Shown in pieces: positions 19,083-27,731 of a DNA stretch of 64,000 nucleotides (position 1 is its first letter; each line of letters opens with the position of its first letter). Source of the DNA: CAZJUP01 sp964549275 (GTDB lineage Bacteria; Fidelibacterota; Marinisomatia; Marinisomatales; TCS55). The stretch is taken from assembly GCA_964549275.1 (NCBI GenBank), contig CAZJUP010000004.1, positions 1 through 64,000 of the forward strand, given 5' to 3'. The translations under genes were made by a program, and so were the position numbers. The notes beneath the pieces are model-generated. The model was given only the letters and a program-made list of their open reading frames with translations, was not told the origin of the DNA and made no database searches.

Positions 19083-21365
19083 TTAAATACTGCTCAGTCT
19101 GTTAGATATTTTTTCCGGTGTAATGGGGCATTCTCTAATTCTTACACCACAAGCATTATAAATGGCATTTGCAACAGCGGGAGCAGGCCCATTGATTGGA
19201 ATTTCCGCCACCGCTTTAGCGCCATAAGGGCCTGTAGGCTCATCTGTATGCACAAATTCTGCTACAATCTCCGGCATATCGATAGATGTATAAATATGAT
19301 AATTTTCAAAGTCTGTATTGATAGGCCTCCCCTTATCATCAAAAATCATATACTCCGATAATGCCATTCCTAAAGATTGGGGAATTGCACCCTCCGCCTG
19401 CCCTTCGGACATTTGAGGATTGATGACTTGCCCGGAATCTGTAATGGATACAATTTTATTTACTTTTACAAATCCTGTTTCCGTATCTACTGTAATATCC
19501 GCAAATGTGGCATTGTAGGGCGGTGGACTATCGTAACTGACTTTGGAAGCAACAGCCTGAATCTGGGTTTGATGGTCTGTATAAAACGATTTTGTACAAA
19601 TATCCTCATAAGAAATGGATTTCCCATCTTTCGAAATAACATGATTATTTACAATGAATGCTTCTTCCACTTCAAGAATTTTCTTTCCCTGTTCTAATAT
19701 TTGGCTTAATACATCTTCTGCAGCTTTCTTTACTGCAGCACCTGTTACATAGGTTGTACTGGATGCATAGGCTCCCGTGTCAAATGGAGTCGTATCTGTG
19801 TCAGACGATATGACTATTATTTTTTCCACCGGAACGTCCAAGACTTCTGCCGCAATTTGGGCTAATGCCGTGTCTGATCCCGTTCCTAAATCCGTGGCAC
19901 CCATATTTAAATTGAAACTGCCATCTTCATTCATTTTAATAAACACAGAACCCATATCGATACCGGCAATGCCAGATGCTTGTGCAACGGTTGCCATACC
20001 CACCCCCCTTCGGAAAACACCGGTCTTTTCTTCATATTTAATATTGTCCCAATCGATTAATTCACGTCCGCGATCAATACATGCATCTATTCCGTTGGAT
20101 TGCAAAATTACAGGAAACCCTTCCCTTCCTTCTCCTAAAACTTTTGCAATTGGCACCTCTTCTCCTTCTCGGAAATAATTCTTTTTCCGTAATTCGATGG
20201 GATCTACATTTAGTTGTTCAGCAATTTCATCCATGATTGATTCCAGAGCAAAATAGCCCTGTGGCGCACCATAGCCACGGTATGCTCCTGCTGGTGGTAA
20301 GTTTGTATACACCGAATTTGCTGTAACTCTCACATTTGGAGCTCGATATAAAGCTAATGTTTTACTGGCACTCACAGACATAACAGTCAGCGCGTGGGGT
20401 CCATATCCACCACAATTTTGCAGAATATCCATATCTATAGCTTGCATCATTAAATCTTTATTTAATCCAATTTTATAAGTCACCTTTTGCGGATGACGAG
20501 AACGGGCTGCATAAAATTCTTCTTCTCGGGTATATTCTAATCGACATGGTTTTCCCGTATCTAACGTAACAGCAGAACACACTTCTTCATTCAATATTTC
20601 TTGCTTTCCGCCAAATCCGCCACCAATTCTCGGTTTTATAACTCGAATCTTTCCCACAGGAATATCTAATATTTCCGCCACCACTCTCCGAACGTGATAG
20701 GGTACTTGCGTAGCTGTGCGTATGATGAGTCTATCGTTTTCATCCAACCAGGTTAATGTAATATGGGGCTCAATACTGCACTGCTGTGCGTATGGTGTAT
20801 AATACGTGCCTTCAAAAACATAGTCGGATTCATCAAACCCTTTTTGAACATCACCCAATTCTTCATTAATGTTTGCCGCTATATTTCTAGATGCATCATG
20901 GAGAAAACTAAATCCATCTTTACCAGGGTGAATCACTATTTCATTGTCTAATGAATCTTCCATATCAAAAATGGTTGGTAATTCTTCGTATTTAACATCA
21001 ATCAACGCTAACGCGTCTTCCACCACTTCCAATGAAGTGCCTGCAACAACGGCTACTCGATCGCCCACAAATCGCATTGTTTTATTGAACATACTCGTAT
21101 CTCGCGGCGATGGTTCTGGATACCCTTGACCTGCCGTAGTAAAATAATGGGGTTCAAAATCTTCATGAGATAATATAGTTTCAATACCATCTAATGCGAG
21201 CGCCTTGCTTTTATCTATTGATACAATCTTTCCATGAGCAATCGGACTATGAAGAATTTTGGCAAATAAAAAATCTTTTTTAGGCATATCATCTGCAAAA
21301 ACCGCCTTTCCTTTTGCCAAGGATAACCCATCTACTCGTCGTGTCTTTTGTCCAACTACCTTCAT
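19083..21365 (-). CDS. XdhD-like molybdenum hydroxylase, molybdopterin subunit (set 1)
   Basis: This 760-residue protein is the molybdopterin-binding subunit of a xanthine-dehydrogenase-family hydroxylase. Motifs in order: ADDMPKKDF, GGGFGGKQ near residue 250, GAYRGYGAPQG near residue 365, TDLGTGSDTALAQIA near residue 500, and KAVAEIPINGPAPA near the C-terminus with the expected active-site glutamate. The AEPSPRDTSMF-like and GYGAPQGYFALESI stretches resemble E. coli XdhD more than standard XdhA. I start at the ATG at 21365 (MKVVGQKTRRVDG); a GTG 12 bases upstream is also open. It would hydroxylate a purine or oxopurine. It is last in an operon with a cluster-deficient Fe-S subunit and a YgfM-like flavin subunit. 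Confidence 0.85.
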   Translation of the reverse strand: MKVVGQKTRRVDGLSLAKGKAVFADDMPKKDFLFAKILHSPIAHGKIVSIDKSKALALDGIETILSHEDFEPHYFTTAGQGYPEPSPRDTSMFNKTMRFVGDRVAVVAGTSLEVVEDALALIDVKYEELPTIFDMEDSLDNEIVIHPGKDGFSFLHDASRNIAANINEELGDVQKGFDESDYVFEGTYYTPYAQQCSIEPHITLTWLDENDRLIIRTATQVPYHVRRVVAEILDIPVGKIRVIKPRIGGGFGGKQEILNEEVCSAVTLDTGKPCRLEYTREEEFYAARSRHPQKVTYKIGLNKDLMMQAIDMDILQNCGGYGPHALTVMSVSASKTLALYRAPNVRVTANSVYTNLPPAGAYRGYGAPQGYFALESIMDEIAEQLNVDPIELRKKNYFREGEEVPIAKVLGEGREGFPVILQSNGIDACIDRGRELIDWDNIKYEEKTGVFRRGVGMATVAQASGIAGIDMGSVFIKMNEDGSFNLNMGATDLGTGSDTALAQIAAEVLDVPVEKIIVISSDTDTTPFDTGAYASSTTYVTGAAVKKAAEDVLSQILEQGKKILEVEEAFIVNNHVISKDGKSISYEDICTKSFYTDHQTQIQAVASKVSYDSPPPYNATFADITVDTETGFVKVNKIVSITDSGQVINPQMSEGQAEGAIPQSLGMALSEYMIFDDKGRPINTDFENYHIYTSIDMPEIVAEFVHTDEPTGPYGAKAVAEIPINGPAPAVANAIYNACGVRIRECPITPEKISNRLSSI

Positions 21366-21372
21366 GATAATA

Positions 21373-21514
21373 GCCACCGATTCACACGAATAAACGCGGA
21401 TTGAAGTTGATATGTTTTCATTATTATTTTGTCCAAATTAATCGTATCCATTTGAATTATTCGTGTCACTTTGTGTTCTTCGAGGTTAAGTAATTTGATG
21501 CGGCTATGACAGGT
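21373..21514 (-). repeat. Decayed dispersed repeat between Fe-S and molybdopterin genes
   Basis: The spacer has edges typical of the intergenic repeats that surround GxxExxY genes in many genomes: on the minus strand it starts with CTCGAAGAACACAAAGTGAC and ends with CGTTTATTCGTGTGAATCGG then TGGC, directly before the XdhD-like start. The left edge supplies the last residues (TSKNTK) of the upstream Fe-S subunit. No coding remnant is recognisable inside. The scaffold gap falls exactly at this repeat. Confidence 0.5.
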
Positions 21515-21614
21515 NNNNNNNNNNNNNNNNNNNNNNNNNNNNNNNNNNNNNNNNNNNNNNNNNNNNNNNNNNNNNNNNNNNNNNNNNNNNNNNNNNNNNN
21601 NNNNNNNNNNNNNN
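21515..21614. other. Scaffold gap of exactly 100 N, flanked by a 55-bp duplicate
   Basis: Exactly 100 undefined bases form a placeholder gap. The 55 bases before it (21460-21514) are identical to the 55 bases after it (21615-21669), both reading from TTCGTGTCAC to ATGACAGGT. This is the pattern of two contig ends that overlap but were not merged. The short open frame running through the gap (21466-21687) is an artefact of it, and the Fe-S gene on the right is complete. Confidence 0.95.
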
Positions 21615-21620
21615 TTCGTG

Positions 21621-22082
21621 TCACTTTGTGTTCTTCGAGGTTAAGTAATTTGATGCGGCTATGACAGGTTTTACATATCCGGTACATCTGCAGTACACAC
21701 CGGCTAATACATCTTTTACATCAGATTCGGTTGGGTTTTCTTTTTCTCTCGCTAACGATTCAATCGCTAACACCATCCCTGGTGTGCAATATCCACATTG
21801 AATGGCACCCTCTTCGATAAACGCATCCTGCAAGGGATGAATATCCTGACCTTGCGCAAATGATTCCACTGTTTCAATATATTTACCCTCAAGGGTATGA
21901 ATAAGTATCAAAGATGCATTCATTATTTTTCCATCAACTAATACAGTATCTGCGCCTGTTTCTCCCTTATCGGAACCATATTTCACACTAAAAAACCCCT
22001 TTTCTCGAAGAAAGTCAAACAGTGTCGTACCAGGACGGACTTGCGCTTCTGTCAGTGTTCCATTTAATTTAAATTGAATCAT
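21621..22082 (-). CDS. Hydroxylase Fe-S subunit lacking the N-terminal 2Fe-2S cluster (set 1)
   Basis: This 153-residue protein aligns with the small Fe-S subunits of xanthine dehydrogenases. The C-terminal helical cluster is intact (C96, C99, C131, C133 in QCGYC and YCRC). The N-terminal plant-type cluster is gone: the four ligand positions, in perfect register (C-x4-C-x2-C-x11-C), are S37, T42, D45 and S57. The protein has no other cysteines. I recall that the matching region of E. coli XdhD also lacks ligands, so this may mark a subfamily. The start is the ATG at 22082, which overlaps the flavin-subunit stop (ATGA); a longer frame upstream lies within that gene. The last residues (TSKNTK) come from an inserted repeat. 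Confidence 0.85.
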   Translation of the reverse strand: MIQFKLNGTLTEAQVRPGTTLFDFLREKGFFSVKYGSDKGETGADTVLVDGKIMNASLILIHTLEGKYIETVESFAQGQDIHPLQDAFIEEGAIQCGYCTPGMVLAIESLAREKENPTESDVKDVLAGVYCRCTGYVKPVIAASNYLTSKNTK

Positions 22083-22840
22083 AATGCTTCTCCAACTCTT
22101 TGGAGTGCCGTCGCTATCAACTTTTCTTTGTATTCCAAAGAACCAAAGTGATTTGCAACATAGGCATTTACTGCGTCTTTCGCCCATGCCAAGTTTTTAT
22201 TTTCAGACCATTCTTCTATTCGACAGCTAAATGTTTGAATCGTTCCAGAAGAACCACCGATTGAAAATTCAAAATGGTCTCCACTTTTTATCGCACCCAC
22301 AATGACCAAAGCTGGAGCGGAGTCTAACACAGAAAATCGTTCTAATTCAATTCCGTCAATTTGATTAGGAAAATAACTGATTTTGGTAATGATTCCATCT
22401 CCATTCCAATCTCGAATTGATACAGTTTTTTCAGTTTCCATAATAACGGTTAATTCAGCATTCACTGCATGCAGGAATACCATGATTTCTGAATTGGGTC
22501 GTCCTTTTCCAATTTCTCCACCAAATGTCCTTTGATTACGAATTTGCTTGGATGGACAGGAATATTTTATTCCTTTCAATAATCGACATTCCGAATTAAT
22601 GGATTCCACTGTATCTAAAAAGGTCTGCAGGGTAGCGCCTGCATCAATGTGGATGCCTTCCATACTGGCTGTCACTCCATGGCCCACCAAATCATTAATA
22701 TCAATTAACGACTGTATAGAAGGATTTTTTTCTGCTACTAAATAACTCCCACCCGAAAACAATACACGCGTTTTATTCTGTAATGAATATGCTTCTTTGA
22801 GAGAATCTGGTTTAATAATTTTTTTTATTGAATACCACAT
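22079..22840 (-). CDS. YgfM-like FAD-binding subunit (set 1)
   Basis: This 253-residue protein is the flavin (CoxM/XdhB-type) subunit of a molybdenum hydroxylase. It shows the FAD loop LFSGGSYLVAEK near residue 28, the RNQRTFGGEIGKG motif near residue 103 (RNxxTxGGE, as in YgfM, rather than the usual GGN), and a C-terminal CO-dehydrogenase-flavoprotein-like domain. It is somewhat shorter than the usual 280-290 residues. It overlaps the Fe-S subunit by 4 bases. It resembles E. coli YgfM more than XdhB, matching the XdhD-like molybdopterin subunit downstream. The start codon lies 7 bases from the edge of the inserted repeat element, so its native ribosome site may have been replaced. Confidence 0.82.
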   Translation of the reverse strand: MWYSIKKIIKPDSLKEAYSLQNKTRVLFSGGSYLVAEKNPSIQSLIDINDLVGHGVTASMEGIHIDAGATLQTFLDTVESINSECRLLKGIKYSCPSKQIRNQRTFGGEIGKGRPNSEIMVFLHAVNAELTVIMETEKTVSIRDWNGDGIITKISYFPNQIDGIELERFSVLDSAPALVIVGAIKSGDHFEFSIGGSSGTIQTFSCRIEEWSENKNLAWAKDAVNAYVANHFGSLEYKEKLIATALQRVGEAL

Positions 22841-22846
22841 AAATCA

Positions 22847-23074
22847 GCCACCAAGTTCGCGAAGTGACGCGAAGGTTATTATATTTAAATAAATTTTTTC
22901 CATTCTAATTATCCTTTAATTCCAAAATTAACCAATATTCCCCCTTCTCGATGCACATCGATAGCAACACTTACTATTTCATAAACTTTATCTTTGTAAA
23001 GAAGTTGTTCCATTATTGTATTTTATTATTTAGCCTGTTATTTTTTCTTCGTGTTTCTTGGCGACCTTTGTGGC
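22847..23074 (-). mobile_element. Small element with imperfect 29-bp terminal inverted repeats and a dead GxxExxY gene
   Basis: The spacer between the deaminase gene and the YgfM-like gene is one 228-bp unit. Its ends are inverted repeats: 22847-22875 read on the plus strand and 23074-23046 read on the minus strand match at 22 of 29 positions, both beginning GCCAC. Inside is a truncated GxxExxY frame (22909-23013). The element starts on the last base of the deaminase stop codon and ends 7 bases before the next start, so neither gene is broken. Confidence 0.6.
22909..23013 (-). pseudogene. Remnant of a GxxExxY-family gene
   Basis: A 34-codon frame starts with MEQLLYKDKVYEIVSVAIDV and continues HREGGILVNF before stopping. 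This matches the N-terminal helix of GxxExxY proteins (typically YKIIGAAIEVHxxLGPGxLE), whose intact members are about 120-130 residues and resemble PD-(D/E)XK nucleases. Everything after the HRE(L)G region is lost. It lies inside the inverted-repeat element. Confidence 0.65.
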
Positions 23075-24462
23075 TAACAAAATTGTATTCCTGTTTTATC
23101 TTGCGCTTTTGTTAACATGTTTTTTGCAATTTGATTATGGGTTTTTGCTAATGATGTTTCATCTATTTTTGTTTTACCATTTTTAATTTGAATCTTTCCG
23201 TTCACAATTAAATAATCAACTGGAGTTGTTCGAACAGAAAATACAAGGGATGCCAATGGGTCCGATAAACCACCTGCGTACTCCAACCCTCCAAGCGAAA
23301 ACAGTGCAATATCGGCTTGTTTCCCAGTAGACAATTGGCCTATGTCATCACGCCCGAGCACAGATGCTCCACCACGTGTTGCCATCCATAACACATCTCT
23401 TGCCGTTAGCCAATACTTTTCATCACGAAGACGGGAAATCATCATTGCATTCCGAATTTCCATGAGAATATTCCCCGCATCATTTGACGCAGAGCCATCA
23501 ACACCAAGGCTAACTTTTACCCCTTTATTCAACATTTCTTTTATTCGTGCTATCCCGCTCCCCAAGCGCATATTCGATGTAGGGCAGTGACTCATCCCTG
23601 TACCCGTATCTGCCATCCTTTGGATTTCTTCATCATTTAAATGTATCGCATGGGCATACCAGGCATTGGAGTTCATCCACCCTAATTTATCAGCGTAAAC
23701 TGCAGGTCTATCTCCATATTGCTCAATGCAAAAAGCTTCTTCATCCAACGTTTCTGCCAAATGGGTATGCATACAAAGCCCATTGGCTATAGCAAATTCT
23801 GCGGTGGACTTCATGAGTTCTGGTGTCACCGAAAAAGGTGAGCAAGGCGCTAATGAAATTCGAATCATGGCACCATCTGAATCATCATGGTATTTTGATA
23901 ATAACCGTTCCGTATCTTTCTGTATTTTTTCTTCAGTTTGAACCGTGTCATCCGGTGGTAAACCACCTTTTGATTTCCCCAAAGACATTGACCCTCTAGT
24001 TGGTTGGAAACGGACTCCCAATTCTATCGCACTTCCGATTTCAGCATCAATAAGTTCATCGTTGGTATGATGGGGGAATAAATATAAATGGTCAGAACTA
24101 GTTGTTGTCCCGGATTTCATCAATTCCAATAACCCCGTTTTTGTACTCACAGATACCGCTTCAGCTGTTAACTCTCGCCATACTTCATAATGATTGGACA
24201 ACCAACTGAATAAGGGCTGATTTTGCATTAAAGGAATATTTCGCGTTAATGATTGATATAAATGATGGTGTGTATTTACAAATCCAGGTAATACAACCAT
24301 ACCAGAAGCATCAATAAATTCATCTGCTTGCACATCTATTCCCTCCGACCCCAAGGAAAGAATTTTATCATCTTCAATCAGAATGTGACCGCCGGAATAT
24401 TCGTCTAATGAGTCATTCATCGTGGCAACAGCCAATGGATTTTGGATTAAAATTCTGCTCAT
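23074..24462 (-). CDS. 8-oxoguanine/guanine deaminase-type amidohydrolase
   Basis: This 462-residue metal-dependent amidohydrolase belongs to the AtzB/8-oxoguanine deaminase group. Metal ligands are visible as NTHHHLYQSL (H65 and H67), CMHTHLAE near residue 233, and the aspartate in LGVDGSASND near residue 325. The HHHLYQSLTR stretch is characteristic of 8-oxoguanine deaminases as opposed to classical guanine deaminase. It would convert an 8-oxo- or 2-aminopurine to the oxo form, releasing ammonia. It overlaps ygfK by 4 bases, in an operon with the second hydroxylase's small subunits. A second, different amidohydrolase (SsnA) lies at 35061-36401. Confidence 0.82.
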   Translation of the reverse strand: MSRILIQNPLAVATMNDSLDEYSGGHILIEDDKILSLGSEGIDVQADEFIDASGMVVLPGFVNTHHHLYQSLTRNIPLMQNQPLFSWLSNHYEVWRELTAEAVSVSTKTGLLELMKSGTTTSSDHLYLFPHHTNDELIDAEIGSAIELGVRFQPTRGSMSLGKSKGGLPPDDTVQTEEKIQKDTERLLSKYHDDSDGAMIRISLAPCSPFSVTPELMKSTAEFAIANGLCMHTHLAETLDEEAFCIEQYGDRPAVYADKLGWMNSNAWYAHAIHLNDEEIQRMADTGTGMSHCPTSNMRLGSGIARIKEMLNKGVKVSLGVDGSASNDAGNILMEIRNAMMISRLRDEKYWLTARDVLWMATRGGASVLGRDDIGQLSTGKQADIALFSLGGLEYAGGLSDPLASLVFSVRTTPVDYLIVNGKIQIKNGKTKIDETSLAKTHNQIAKNMLTKAQDKTGIQFC

Positions 24463-27400
24463 GATATTCCTGAAATTAGTAATGGGTACTCATGAAGATT
24501 TTCGAATAACGAAATCATTTCCGCTAAATGAGTTAATGTTGCATTCGTGTTCCCATTTAAAAAGTCCGCTGAAAATATTTCATAATTTGAAGAATCTAAT
24601 TGAATATCAATCTCTTCAGATTTGTATCTGTATCGTCCGTCATGCATCGTTAAAGATGATTCCACGCCACCTGATTTTGAATAGAGAGAGTTTCCATCCA
24701 TCCAATACCCATTTCCTTCTTTTTCGTAAGTTTTTTTTGAAAGATAAAATTGAGGCTTTGTTTTATAAGGGTCACCAGAAGTTGGGCAAAATGTGGTGCA
24801 ATTCCCACATTCATTGCAAAAGTCTCCAATGTTCAAAATCTGTGGTTCTTGAGCCAATACAAATGTATCTTTTTGTGCTGCTGAAAATCCAGATTCTGTT
24901 TTGGATACAGAATAAACAGGGTAGGATTTTGGTAATGCCATGTAGGATAGAAGCGCCAGATTCGGACAAACACTGACGCAAACATCACAGACTTCATCAC
25001 AATAAAGACAACGGTCTGCCTCTGCCATGGCTTCTTCTTTAGTTAATGTGCGCGTAACCAAGTCAAAATTGATGCGGTCATCCGGGGCCAAATGGGGCGT
25101 CGAAAGTCCATATTCACGAAAGGCTAATTTCTGTTGGTATTCTTCCTTTTTTAACCTCAAGCCATTTGATTCAATTTCATTACTGAATTGGCCAAATACT
25201 TTTATCATATTTAGAGCTGCATTTCGTCCATCCCCTATTGCATTAATGACCGAAGACGCTCCACGAACAACATCTCCACCGGCAAAAACATTTTGAATCT
25301 TTGTTTCATTTGTTTCCGGATTAACGCGTAAATCATCCCAAGATAAGAAATCAAAGTCAATATCCTGCCCGATAGATGGGATAATCGTATCAAATTTCAT
25401 ATCAAACTCGGACCCTTCAATTTTCACAGGTCGAGCACGGCCACTATCATCTACATCTCCCAATTCCATCCGAGAGCAATTCAAATACACACTGCCATTA
25501 CTATTAGAATAGATTTTTTCCGGAGCTGTTAATTCTTCTAATGAGATGCCTTCGTCTAATGCAGCAATAATTTCTTCTACATCAGCTGGCATTTCTTTCA
25601 TAGTACGTCGATAAACAATAGTCACATCTGCCCCTAATCTTCGGGAAGTTCTGGCCGCATCCATAGCCGTATTTCCACCACCAATTACCGCAACTCGTTT
25701 CCCAATATTATCCATTTCATTACGCCGGACTTTAGATAAAAAGGATAAGGGTTCTATTACATTTGGAAGCGATTCACCTTCTATGTTTAACTTTTTATTA
25801 TTTTGAGCTCCCGCAGCAAGATATATAGAGTCGTAATCTCGCTGAAGTATTTCAAACTGTTTTTTATCAATAGATGAGTTATATTGGATGTTCACGCCTA
25901 CAGACTTCACCAAATCAATATCGTTCTTTATACTTTCGTCTTTCAATCTAAAAACAGGAATTGCATCTGATACCATTCCGCCGGAGAATGGTTTTGCTTC
26001 AAGAATGTCAACCTTGAATCCTTCCATAGCTAAAAAATAAGCGCAGGAAAGTCCGGATGGTCCTGCTCCCACAATGGCAATTTTCTTACCATTGAATGCT
26101 TTTGGTATAACCTGAACATCATTACTGTTCTCCTGGGCGAATCGTTTTATTTCTCGAATGAGCAATGTACTGTCCATATTATGTCGGGTACATTTTTGTT
26201 GACATAAATGGTCACAAACTGAACCAGTTACCCCCGGTAGGGGGTTCGTATTTAAAATAGTCTCGTACGCCCCTTCGAAATCTCCAATTGCGACCTTGTG
26301 CATGTATTCCGGAATTTCTTGGTCTGTTGCACAATTTTCCATACAGGGTGCAGATACACAATCATAGGGTGTTAATGTTCGTTGTGTTTTTATGGAATCA
26401 AAATGTTTATTGTCTTTATGATAGACAAAATTATCCAGTACTTCTTCCGCATATTGATTTAATTTTTCTAATCCAGCATTTGTCACGGTTGAAGAATGGG
26501 TATCAGCTAAAATAAATTCATCGATTGTTGTTGCACCTTTTTCTGCGAAACGAGATTTGATTTCATGCAAATATTGTGCAAGTCGTGTATATCCTCCCGG
26601 CTTTAAAATATCTGTACAGACAGTTATGGGCTTTATATTTGAGGCTAATACATCCGGTACATTAAAAGCATCCATCCCGGCAGAAAATGAAATATCCAAT
26701 TCACCCTTAAACTCATTTTGAAGTATTGCTGCAACATTTATACTTATTGGATGAAGAGAACGTCCACTCATATACATCATATTTTCCTGTTTTGGGAAAA
26801 TGGGTTTATGGTTTTCCACTTCAAGAGTATTTGTCAATTTCAATCCGAATTCAACGTTATTCTCTTTTGCTTTTGCTATTAAATTTTTTATGAGCTTTAC
26901 ACCATCCGCGTATTTCAAATCATGACCAAAGGCTTCATCGGGCACAGTTACACCCGTAAACCCTAATCGGTGATTTAAAATATCTCGCAAATGGTCGGGA
27001 CCTAATAAAGTTGGATTCAATTTGATTGTTGTATGGTATTTTCTTTCTTCAATCAAATAAGTACCAATTGCTTCTATTTCGTCTGGCGGACATCCATGCA
27101 TCGTTGACAAAGTGAGATTGTTGGACATTTGTGCAGGAATATTAAGATTTTTTACATTTGGATAAAGATGAGCGATAGAATCTAATCGTCTATCCAATTC
27201 TTCTTCACCATTTTCCATTAGATTCAAAAATCCCTGAACATTTGCATTTTTGATTCCTGCTAAATCATAGCCTGCACTCATGTTAAAAATACCACCAAGG
27301 TCTATCTCTGACCCCCAACCATACTTATCTTTTAAAATATGAATAACAATCCACGCATTTAAATATTCTGAATAAGATTGGTTCAATTTTAATTCTTGGG

Positions 27401-27731
27401 ACCATTCGCAATTATATCCTTCGTCCTGCATATCGATACATGGTTTTGACACTTCCAATTCATCCAACGTTTGAATGGTTTTAAGTTCGATGTAACGGGC
27501 ACCCATGAGCCATGCTAAAATAATATTTTGAGACATTTGAGTATGGGGTCCTGCTGCAACGCCAATAGGTGTTTCCATCAGTTGACCATACCGCATAATT
27601 TGAAAAACATCTTTATCATCCGGCTGAAAAAACAAATCTTTTGTGACACCAAAAATGGTTCCTTGTTTTTCTTCTTCAAAAACCCATTTTAATAAATGAC
27701 TTAATTCGATGGGATATAATTTATCTGACAT
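24459..27731 (-). CDS. ygfK: YgfK-type flavin/Fe-S reductase (putative selenate reductase subunit family)
   Basis: This 1090-residue protein closely follows E. coli YgfK. It has an N-terminal dihydroorotate-dehydrogenase-like barrel (with TPIGVAAGPHTQ near residue 55 and LSTMHGCPPDEIEAIGTY near residue 208), a GltD-type region with cysteine-rich N-terminal clusters (CMENCA, CDHLCQQKC), two nucleotide-binding folds (IVGAGPSGLSCAYFL, VIGGGNTAMDAARTSRR), and two C-terminal 4Fe-4S motifs (CLYCDEVCDVCVSVCPN, CNECGNCTTFCP). The name 'selenate reductase' is historical; in purine clusters the likely job is reductive attack on an oxopurine ring with NAD(P)H. It overlaps the flavin subunit upstream by 11 bases and the deaminase downstream by 4. 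Confidence 0.92.
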   Translation of the reverse strand: MSDKLYPIELSHLLKWVFEEEKQGTIFGVTKDLFFQPDDKDVFQIMRYGQLMETPIGVAAGPHTQMSQNIILAWLMGARYIELKTIQTLDELEVSKPCIDMQDEGYNCEWSQELKLNQSYSEYLNAWIVIHILKDKYGWGSEIDLGGIFNMSAGYDLAGIKNANVQGFLNLMENGEEELDRRLDSIAHLYPNVKNLNIPAQMSNNLTLSTMHGCPPDEIEAIGTYLIEERKYHTTIKLNPTLLGPDHLRDILNHRLGFTGVTVPDEAFGHDLKYADGVKLIKNLIAKAKENNVEFGLKLTNTLEVENHKPIFPKQENMMYMSGRSLHPISINVAAILQNEFKGELDISFSAGMDAFNVPDVLASNIKPITVCTDILKPGGYTRLAQYLHEIKSRFAEKGATTIDEFILADTHSSTVTNAGLEKLNQYAEEVLDNFVYHKDNKHFDSIKTQRTLTPYDCVSAPCMENCATDQEIPEYMHKVAIGDFEGAYETILNTNPLPGVTGSVCDHLCQQKCTRHNMDSTLLIREIKRFAQENSNDVQVIPKAFNGKKIAIVGAGPSGLSCAYFLAMEGFKVDILEAKPFSGGMVSDAIPVFRLKDESIKNDIDLVKSVGVNIQYNSSIDKKQFEILQRDYDSIYLAAGAQNNKKLNIEGESLPNVIEPLSFLSKVRRNEMDNIGKRVAVIGGGNTAMDAARTSRRLGADVTIVYRRTMKEMPADVEEIIAALDEGISLEELTAPEKIYSNSNGSVYLNCSRMELGDVDDSGRARPVKIEGSEFDMKFDTIIPSIGQDIDFDFLSWDDLRVNPETNETKIQNVFAGGDVVRGASSVINAIGDGRNAALNMIKVFGQFSNEIESNGLRLKKEEYQQKLAFREYGLSTPHLAPDDRINFDLVTRTLTKEEAMAEADRCLYCDEVCDVCVSVCPNLALLSYMALPKSYPVYSVSKTESGFSAAQKDTFVLAQEPQILNIGDFCNECGNCTTFCPTSGDPYKTKPQFYLSKKTYEKEGNGYWMDGNSLYSKSGGVESSLTMHDGRYRYKSEEIDIQLDSSNYEIFSADFLNGNTNATLTHLAEMISLFENLHEYPLLISGIS

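Noticed and set aside
21466..21687. Short minus-strand open frame reading through the N gap
   Set aside because: It exists only because the 55-bp contig overlap is present twice; its sequence repeats the C-terminus of the real Fe-S subunit.
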